Source: Fimihabitans intestinipullorum (GTDB lineage: Bacteria; Bacillota_I; Bacilli_A; RF39; UBA660). Taken from it: DNA of 64,000 nucleotides. A program made the translations under genes and the position numbers. Each line of letters begins with the position of its first letter. Position 1 is the stretch's first letter. This document shows positions 58,157 to 64,000 of this stretch, piece after piece. The notes under the pieces are model-generated. The model had not been told where the DNA came from. It was given only the letters and a program-made list of their open reading frames with translations, and did not search any database. The stretch is taken from the NCBI GenBank assembly GCA_018714965.1, contig DVML01000025.1, forward strand, positions 62,001 to 126,000, given 5' to 3'.

Positions 58157-58816
58157 ATGTATAAGATTTGCTTAGTAGAAGATGAAGAAAATTTAAATCA
58201 ATTAATCAAATCCTATTTAACCCGCGCAGGCTATGAAGTGGTTAACTTCTTGAATGGAGAAGACGCGATGAATTATATAGGAAATGAAGTTCATTTATGG
58301 ATTTTAGACATTATGTTGGGTGATCAAATTAGTGGATATGATATTATTAAAAAAATCAGGGAAGAGTCGAAAGATGTTCCAGTTATATTCACATCTGCAC
58401 GTGATCAAGATCTAGATAAAATCATCGGTTTAGAGCTTGGAAGCGATGATTATGTAACCAAACCTTACTCTCCTAAAGAACTCGTGTTACGTGTGAACAA
58501 CATGATGAAGCGTGTTTACGATAATCATCCATCGGATAAAGTCACATATGAAGATTACGAAATTAATTTATCGAAACGAATGGTATATCAGCAGGGAAAA
58601 GAGATTAATTTAACAACGTTAGAGTTTGATTTATTACTTTTATTTATCAATCATAAAAATAAATCATTTAGTCGAGATGACATATTGAAAAATGTTTGGG
58701 GCGAAGATTATTTTGGAAGTGATCGTGTCGTAGATGATCTAGTCAGACGTTTACGAAAGAAAATGCCGAATCTTCACATTAATACTCTCTACGGATTTGG
58801 GTATCGACTTATATGA
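58157..58816 (+). CDS. Two-component response regulator, OmpR/PhoB type
   Basis: 219 aa. Receiver domain: VEDEEN acidic pair, phospho-Asp in WILDIMLGD (about residue 54), VIFTSA (Thr/Ser), YVTKPYSP (Lys). C-terminal winged helix: LTTLEFDLLLLF, DRVVDDLVRRLRKKM and YGFGYRLI. ACGAGGTGTT precedes the ATG. It overlaps the kinase gene by 4 nt. The target genes are not evident; the neighbourhood gives no strong hint. Confidence 0.94.
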   Translation: MYKICLVEDEENLNQLIKSYLTRAGYEVVNFLNGEDAMNYIGNEVHLWILDIMLGDQISGYDIIKKIREESKDVPVIFTSARDQDLDKIIGLELGSDDYVTKPYSPKELVLRVNNMMKRVYDNHPSDKVTYEDYEINLSKRMVYQQGKEINLTTLEFDLLLLFINHKNKSFSRDDILKNVWGEDYFGSDRVVDDLVRRLRKKMPNLHINTLYGFGYRLI

Positions 58817-60096
58817 GAGCTTCGAAACCTACAAAGAACCTAAAGCAAACATTGAGTCATCAATTGATTTCAATTGGGTTTATTATATGTATGATTATAT
58901 TTATGTCGCTCGGTATTTTACTCCCACGTACTTTGATGCCGGTTTATGAAAACAACATTTATCAATATTTAAAACAACCTTTGGAATTGATCGATTATGA
59001 GATCGATAGTAGCCAGGTTAATAGTACGGTTGCATACCTCTACGTAACGGGAGATAATGAGATTATTGCGAGTGACAATTTATCTAAAGTGATCTCTGCT
59101 AATCCAGAGCAAGTCTTAAGATTTATAGATAAAGATTACGGAAAATTTAAATTCTTAGGTGCTACATATTATTACAATACCTCATATAATCAATATGTAA
59201 CTAAGATTTCAATTACTGATGATAGTTATATTTTGCAAATGAAGAAAGATATCTTATATACGATATTTCCTATCATCTTAATTACAGTTCTTTTAATTGC
59301 CGCACTGTTGATCTTTTGGTCGAGACGACTAGTGTTAAAAATTGAGCATTTAAAGGAAAAAGTAGATAACTTATCAAATGATAATTATAAAGACGGATAT
59401 CGTTATGGTGACGATGATGAATTGATGGCACTTTCTAACGCCATTGACAATATGCACTTAAAATTAAAAGAAGAAGAAGAATATAAAAACCAAATGTACC
59501 AAAACATATCGCATGATTTTAAAACTCCTCTCACAGTCATAAAATCGTATATCGAAGCGATAGAAGATGGGGTACAAGCACCTGCCGATGGGTTTGAAAT
59601 CATTAAACAGCAGGTGGATAAATTAGAACTCAAAGTACACTCCTTACTATACTTGAATAAGTTAAACTATATCAAAGATTCAAAAAATTATAAAGAAGAG
59701 CATATTGATATTGTGAAAGTGATTCGAAAATCAGTTGATAAGTTCAAAGTGATTGCACCACAGCTCTCTTGGAAAATAGAATTGAAAGACAAGAACACAA
59801 TCTATCGCGGAAGTGAGGATATGTGGGAAGCTGTGATTGACAATATGCTTCAAAATTTTATACGCTATGCAGAACACGAGGTTAAAATTACGTTAAAGAA
59901 AAACACACTGCAACTATATAACGATGGTCCTAATATCGATCCAAATATTTTAAATGATATCTTTACCCCTTATAAAAAAGGTATCAATGGGCAATTCGGG
60001 TTAGGGTTGTCGATCGTCAAAAAAACTCTCGCCTTGTGTAATTATGAAATTAGCGTAAAGAACGAAAAGAAAGGTGTCAGTTTTATGATTAAATAG
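58813..60096 (+). CDS. Sensor histidine kinase
   Basis: 427 aa. Two membrane helices (about 18-40 and 157-178) enclose an extracytoplasmic sensor of about 115 residues. A HAMP-like linker follows, then the H-box (NISHDFKTPLTVIKSY), N-box (VIDNMLQNFIRYA) and G-boxes (LYNDGPNI, GQFGLGLSIVKK). It phosphorylates the response regulator encoded directly upstream. The sensor domain is not recognised. Confidence 0.93.
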   Translation: MRASKPTKNLKQTLSHQLISIGFIICMIIFMSLGILLPRTLMPVYENNIYQYLKQPLELIDYEIDSSQVNSTVAYLYVTGDNEIIASDNLSKVISANPEQVLRFIDKDYGKFKFLGATYYYNTSYNQYVTKISITDDSYILQMKKDILYTIFPIILITVLLIAALLIFWSRRLVLKIEHLKEKVDNLSNDNYKDGYRYGDDDELMALSNAIDNMHLKLKEEEEYKNQMYQNISHDFKTPLTVIKSYIEAIEDGVQAPADGFEIIKQQVDKLELKVHSLLYLNKLNYIKDSKNYKEEHIDIVKVIRKSVDKFKVIAPQLSWKIELKDKNTIYRGSEDMWEAVIDNMLQNFIRYAEHEVKITLKKNTLQLYNDGPNIDPNILNDIFTPYKKGINGQFGLGLSIVKKTLALCNYEISVKNEKKGVSFMIK

Positions 60097-60133
60097 AAAA
60101 AAGGTCAGGTCTAAGGGTTTGACCTTTTTTTCA
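60097..60133 (+). terminator. Terminator after the histidine kinase
   Basis: AAAAAAGGTCA / TGACCTTTTTT stem with a 12-nt loop and a T-run. Confidence 0.85.
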
Positions 60134-60165
60134 TGTCTTTATGATATAATAGTCATGGTGATCAT

Positions 60166-61311
60166 ATGGGAAAAATATTGGATTATGAAGAAATGTTGCA
60201 GCATTTAGATCAATTAGATCCGAAAGTTATTCGAAAAATGCAACCGATTGGGTATACAACATATGGCTATCCACTTCTGCACTATACTTATGGTACTGGG
60301 AATGCCCATGTTATTTTAACGGCAGGAACCCATGCGACAGAATTGATTGGAAATTGTTTTTTAATTCATTTTATGGAGCAACTATCAAATGGGACGATCG
60401 ATTTAGATCCTTCGAAAGTGACGCTTCATTTCTTGCCAATTTTAAATCCAGAGGGAACGATTATTGTAACGAGTGCGATTCGTGCTTTGATTCCGCGGAA
60501 TACAAGCGAAGTAACAGAACAATTCTTAGCAACGACATATTATGGAAATTGTAAAATTGATGATACTGGAGATACATCGTTATGTTTGGATATGTTTTCA
60601 CGTGCTACATGGGATGCGATCGACGAAAAACACGCCAAGTTAAAAGCGCACTTGCAATGGTTAGATGATCGTTATCATTATCCCAAAGGAGTTATGATTG
60701 TGTGGAGTAGTAATGGAAACGGAGTAGATCTGAATTCAAATGTAACACCTACAAAATATTTGAAAGATACACTGGAGGGTAGGAAGATATTTGGAGAAGG
60801 ACATCGTCGTCTTTTATGTCTTACGGAGCCGGGTCCATATGGTTGTCCGACAAAGAATGAAGACTTTCAATTAGAGGAAGAAAATAGAGCGTTACTTCAT
60901 TTTTACGATACTTGTATTCATTCTCATCACGTAGTTGGAAGCATTATATATCACGCTTGTGGTGGGCAAGTTATCTATTTGGATGATATTGGTGTATCAC
61001 CTTGGAAAGATCAACTAGAACCGGTGGAAATTGACTATAATCAGATGCTCGCAAAAGTATATGCAGATGAAACCAAATACCAAGTAAAATCTAATACAAG
61101 CTATACGACGATGGATGCAAGAATTAAGTCTATGCTTTCAGGAACGCTTTTGGTAGAATTAACTCCGATGAGAGGAACACCTCTAGGACAATTTGTAAAT
61201 TCAGAGTTAGGACTGTATGATGAAACGATGGAGAAGAATACGAAAGCTGTCACTGAAACTGTAAAGAAAATGTATTTACATGCGCCAAGTCGATGTAAAA
61301 AAGATGTATAG
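60166..61311 (+). CDS. M14-family zinc carboxypeptidase
   Basis: 381 aa, no signal peptide, so probably cytoplasmic. Zinc ligands are in HATE (HxxE) and in IYHACGG (His); NPEG and the GVDLNSN substrate segment follow the M14 plan, and the catalytic Glu is in LLVELTPMRG. Such enzymes often trim peptidoglycan peptides such as gamma-D-glutamyl-diaminopimelate, but that substrate is inferred. A TATAAT lies about 20 nt upstream and GGTGATC precedes the ATG. Confidence 0.88.
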   Translation: MGKILDYEEMLQHLDQLDPKVIRKMQPIGYTTYGYPLLHYTYGTGNAHVILTAGTHATELIGNCFLIHFMEQLSNGTIDLDPSKVTLHFLPILNPEGTIIVTSAIRALIPRNTSEVTEQFLATTYYGNCKIDDTGDTSLCLDMFSRATWDAIDEKHAKLKAHLQWLDDRYHYPKGVMIVWSSNGNGVDLNSNVTPTKYLKDTLEGRKIFGEGHRRLLCLTEPGPYGCPTKNEDFQLEEENRALLHFYDTCIHSHHVVGSIIYHACGGQVIYLDDIGVSPWKDQLEPVEIDYNQMLAKVYADETKYQVKSNTSYTTMDARIKSMLSGTLLVELTPMRGTPLGQFVNSELGLYDETMEKNTKAVTETVKKMYLHAPSRCKKDV

Positions 61312-61340
61312 AGACTACAAAAGTAATTGAGTCTCTTTTC
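61310..61340 (+). terminator. Terminator after the M14 peptidase gene
   Basis: AGAGACT / AGTCTCT stem with a 13-nt loop, then TTTTC. Confidence 0.72.
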
Positions 61341-61387
61341 ATTTGGTTGAAAACTATGTATAATGAAATTAGATTGGAGGGGTGGCC

Positions 61388-62665
61388 GTGTTTTTTACGA
61401 AAATACCTAGTTTCAAAAAAGCAACAGAGAAGAAAAAAATCAAGATTGCGCAAAGGCCAAATTATGTTTATATCCCACTTGTCAATCAGGATGACGAGAA
61501 TATCACACGTCTTGTAAAAAAGGGAGATTATATATATAAAGGACAGTCTGTCGGAAGAAGAAAAGGAAATTTACGCATTCCAATTCCTTCTAGCGTGAGT
61601 GGAACTGTGATAGGCTTTGAAGAACATACTTATCTGAATGGAAAAAAAGTAAAGTGTGTCGTGATTGAAAATGATTTTAAAGAAAAAACAGAACGTCGGT
61701 TGGGTGTAAAAAAAGATTTAACCAAGTTTACCAAAGAGGAATTTATAGAACGTTTGCAAGAGATGGGAATCGTAGGAATGGGTGGTACTGGATTTCCAAC
61801 GTATGTCAAATATAATACGAATAAAAAGATTCATACGTTGATTATCAACGCAGTAGAATGTGAACCATATATTACTGCTGATTTTGCCTTATTAAAAGAG
61901 CATGTAGAAGAAATTTTGGAAGCAATCGATGCCGTGATGGAGATATGTCACATCGACGAAACTTTGATTGCTGTTAAAAAAGGAAATACAGAATTGATCG
62001 AATTATTGTCTAACTTTGTTGGAACCTATCTAAAAATCAAAATTGCTCCTGTTTCAAATGGATATCCATCTGGATGGGAGAAGGGGCTTGTATATCAACT
62101 CAAACGAGTTAGTTATCAGGTGACTTCTGTAGAACGTGGTATTATTGTAAGCAATGTTTCTACGATGTATGCGATTTATGAAGCATTGAAGTACCATGCA
62201 CCACTTACAGAGAGGGTTGTTACCTTTACGGGAGAAATGTTGAAAGATCCACAAAACATCCAAGTAAAAATAGGAACGAAAGTAAGCGATGTGATCGAAA
62301 CGATCGGTGGATATCATAAAGGTGAAGATCTTTATTTTGTGGCTGGTGGGCCTATGATGGGAAAGTCTTTGCCAGATGATGATTTGGTTGTAAGTGCTAA
62401 TTTAAATTGCGTGTTAGTCCTTCCAAAGCAAAAAGAGTTGGAAGCGACGACTTGTATTCGTTGTGGCAAATGTGTAGAACATTGTCCTGCAAAGTTGAGT
62501 CCGGTTCTCATTGCACGAGCGAAAGGAGATATTAAGAAATTACAGAAGCTACAAGCGGATCGTTGTATCGAATGTGGTTTATGTTCTTACATTTGTCCTG
62601 CTCGTATCAACGTGAGAGAAAAAGTAGTCGAAGCAAAAAAAATGTTAGAAGAAAGTAGTGAGTAA
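61388..62665 (+). CDS. rnfC: Electron transport complex subunit RnfC
   Basis: 425 aa. It is the NADH-side subunit of the Rnf ion-pumping ferredoxin:NAD oxidoreductase. It has an N-terminal barrel-sandwich region (IPIPSSVSGTVIGF), the NADH/FMN-binding GMGGTGFPTYVK and NAVECEPYI, an SLBB-like region and two 4Fe-4S clusters (CIRCGKCVEHCPAK and CIECGLCSYICPA). GTG 61388 is chosen with GGAGG 7 nt upstream; the GTG at 61382 overlaps that site. It opens an rnf operon that continues past the window. Confidence 0.95.
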   Translation: MFFTKIPSFKKATEKKKIKIAQRPNYVYIPLVNQDDENITRLVKKGDYIYKGQSVGRRKGNLRIPIPSSVSGTVIGFEEHTYLNGKKVKCVVIENDFKEKTERRLGVKKDLTKFTKEEFIERLQEMGIVGMGGTGFPTYVKYNTNKKIHTLIINAVECEPYITADFALLKEHVEEILEAIDAVMEICHIDETLIAVKKGNTELIELLSNFVGTYLKIKIAPVSNGYPSGWEKGLVYQLKRVSYQVTSVERGIIVSNVSTMYAIYEALKYHAPLTERVVTFTGEMLKDPQNIQVKIGTKVSDVIETIGGYHKGEDLYFVAGGPMMGKSLPDDDLVVSANLNCVLVLPKQKELEATTCIRCGKCVEHCPAKLSPVLIARAKGDIKKLQKLQADRCIECGLCSYICPARINVREKVVEAKKMLEESSE

Positions 62666-62666
62666 A

Positions 62667-64000
62667 ATGAAGAAATTTCATATCAATCGTAGCACTCATA
62701 TTCATGCGGAACAATCGACAAGTCAACTTGTGCAACATTATTTGATTGCACTTTTACCTCTTGTCTTATTCGCATTTTTCAAAAATGGAGTATTCCCATA
62801 CATCAAGGGACTTTCGGGTATATATGACTTGTTCTTACCTCTCTTGGTGATTGGAGTGAGTGTTCTAGGATCATTTTTATCAGAATTAGGATATTTATGG
62901 ATCAGACAAAAAATAAAGAAAGAACCGTTTTCGTTCTCTCAGTTTTTAAAATATACTTACTTTTATTTGCCGGGAATTGTCTTGGCCTTACTTCTACCGT
63001 TACATACACCTCTTTATTTAGTACTGCTTTCAAGTGTAGTTGCAACACTGGTTGGCAAGATGGCATTTGGTGGATTCGGAAAAAATACGTTTCATCCATC
63101 TTTGATTGGTTATGTTTTCATAACGATTCTTTTCGGAAGTATTATAGCATCTAATGGTGGAAGCTTTAGCTCATTAGAAGCGTCGAACGGATTTACACAA
63201 ACGCCAATGGAAATGATGCTTGCAACTGATGGTATCGGAAACTATCAGGTGTTTGTAGCTCCGTTTACTCGCATGTTAAATTTTGTGATTGGTATGGTAC
63301 CAGGAGGTCTCGGAACGACGAGTGCAATTTTGTGTTTGTTAGGTTTTATCTACCTCGTGGTAAATAGGGCGATCAAGTGGAAAATCCCATTGTTTTATAT
63401 TGGTACAGTGTTTGTCATATCTTACATGATTGGGGCTTATCAAAGTCTTGGTTTATGGTATTCGTTTTATCAAGTGATGATAGGAGGCCTTATGTTTGGC
63501 GCAATTTATGTTGCAACAGACCCTGTCACATCACCAACTACACCGATTGGTCAAATTTTATATGGAATCACATTAGGTATTTTAACTGTCATTTTCCGGT
63601 TTTTATTTCCAATTGAATTAGGAGTTGCTTTAAGTATTTTACTTTTAAATGCGTTTGTCTTTGCTTTTGATATGATCGGAAGTAGGGCAAGATTCCAATT
63701 CAATGTAGCTATGTTGCCGTTTTGTATCGCATGGACATGTATCTTGTTATTAGGAGTATATATTGGAACGACATATCCAACTACACCTATTCCAATAGTA
63801 GAAGAAGAAACAGTGCAACCGCCTACGGAAGAGGAAATTGTGCCGCAAGAGTATCAAATTGTGAGTGATCAAATCCAAGCTCCATATCATATTTACGAAG
63901 TTTTAGATAGTACGAGTTCGGGAAATTATACGTTACAAATTTATACGTTAGATCATATGATCTCGTCTATTACACTGACGAGTCACACAGAGACAGAGGA
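62667..64000 (+). CDS. rnfD: RnfD, apparently fused to an RnfG-type FMN-binding domain (3' end off window)
   Basis: ATG 62667, 1 nt after rnfC. 444 codons are visible without a stop. Residues 1-355 are RnfD: about nine membrane helices, VGKMAFGGFGKNTFHPSLIGY and the covalent-flavin region ATDPVTSPTTPIG. A last helix (about 347-370) leads to a Glu/Pro-rich linker (VEEETVQPPTEEEIVPQE) and then PYHIYEVLDS, NYTLQIYTLDHMISSITLT and SHTETEE, which match the start of the RnfG FMN_bind domain (xxIxxIxxxSHxET). A separate rnfG would normally follow rnfD. The fusion is inferred from this partial domain. Confidence 0.88.
   Translation, partial: MKKFHINRSTHIHAEQSTSQLVQHYLIALLPLVLFAFFKNGVFPYIKGLSGIYDLFLPLLVIGVSVLGSFLSELGYLWIRQKIKKEPFSFSQFLKYTYFYLPGIVLALLLPLHTPLYLVLLSSVVATLVGKMAFGGFGKNTFHPSLIGYVFITILFGSIIASNGGSFSSLEASNGFTQTPMEMMLATDGIGNYQVFVAPFTRMLNFVIGMVPGGLGTTSAILCLLGFIYLVVNRAIKWKIPLFYIGTVFVISYMIGAYQSLGLWYSFYQVMIGGLMFGAIYVATDPVTSPTTPIGQILYGITLGILTVIFRFLFPIELGVALSILLLNAFVFAFDMIGSRARFQFNVAMLPFCIAWTCILLLGVYIGTTYPTTPIPIVEEETVQPPTEEEIVPQEYQIVSDQIQAPYHIYEVLDSTSSGNYTLQIYTLDHMISSITLTSHTETE

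Noticed and set aside
1..64000. tRNA, rRNA, CRISPR arrays, insertion sequences, prophage or an origin
   Set aside because: No cloverleaf sequences, regular direct repeats, transposase, integrase or phage genes, or DnaA-box clusters were noticed on reading both strands.
1..64000. Mollicute genetic code (UGA as Trp)
   Set aside because: UGA ends conserved genes such as hrcA and the C39 exporter at their expected lengths, and Trp codons are UGG.

Overview
The window reads as chromosomal DNA of a low-GC, spore-forming member of the Bacilli/Firmicutes, probably an uncultured gut-type lineage near the Erysipelotrichia/Mollicutes branch (the placement is inference). The evidence is AT-rich third positions, strong Shine-Dalgarno sites (GGAGG, AGGTGAT), TTGACA/TATAAT promoters, CIRCE operators, Gram-positive gene order (rpsT-gpr-spoIIP-lepA, ylbD-ylbE-rsmD, mreC-mreD-spoIVFA-spoIVFB-rplU-prp-rpmA-obg), an LTA-synthase-type enzyme and several sporulation genes. 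UGA is used as a stop codon (for example hrcA and the C39 transporter), so this is not a code-4 mollicute.

Layout. 1-7.5 kb: a kinase-fold-like gene diverging from the heat-shock operon hrcA-grpE-dnaK-pepF-dnaJ, whose consensus promoter is bracketed by two CIRCE operators. 7.5-20.2 kb: fmt, two membrane proteins, secG, rlmN, a PP2C phosphatase/PASTA kinase pair, rsgA, rpe, an LTA-synthase-like enzyme and an orphan type IV pilin-like protein with an Ig-like C-terminus. 20.2-22.7 kb: ruvAB and miaA. 22.7-30.4 kb: a transglutaminase-like protein, rpsT, gpr, spoIIP, lepA, a SpoIIID-like multi-HTH protein, ylbD, ylbE and rsmD. 30.4-33.4 kb: a compact bacteriocin-type cassette. 33.4-37.9 kb: rpsU, yqeY, a frameshifted GNAT gene, two unknown proteins, and rpsB (with a fused C-terminal SAP/Rho-N-like domain) and tsf. 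37.9-42.8 kb, minus strand: three tandem paralogous helical-repeat proteins and an IMPACT-family protein. 42.8-49.4 kb: a CYTH-like protein, uvrC, mutL, small proteins and proS. 49.4-57.9 kb: a SPOR-like protein, radC, mreCD, spoIVFAB, the L21/L27 operon with the Prp protease, obg, a ZIP transporter and a sirtuin. 57.9-64 kb: a two-component system, an M14 peptidase, rnfC and an rnfD that appears fused to an RnfG-type FMN-binding domain and runs off the window.

The most distinctive locus is 30492-33322. It holds a C39-peptidase ABC exporter, a small membrane accessory protein and two overlapping short genes (33001-33156 and 33149-33322). Each short gene encodes a 15-residue double-glycine leader followed by a GxxxG-containing core with one cysteine near the C-terminus. 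This looks like a two-peptide secreted system without a recognisable immunity gene or regulator. Its transporter appears to start at an AUU codon. Two other genes in the window, radC and spoIVFB, also need an AUU (or other non-standard) start to include their conserved N-termini. Candidate sigma-E, sigma-F and sigma-G type promoters precede sporulation genes. No tRNA, rRNA, CRISPR array, insertion sequence or origin was recognised.
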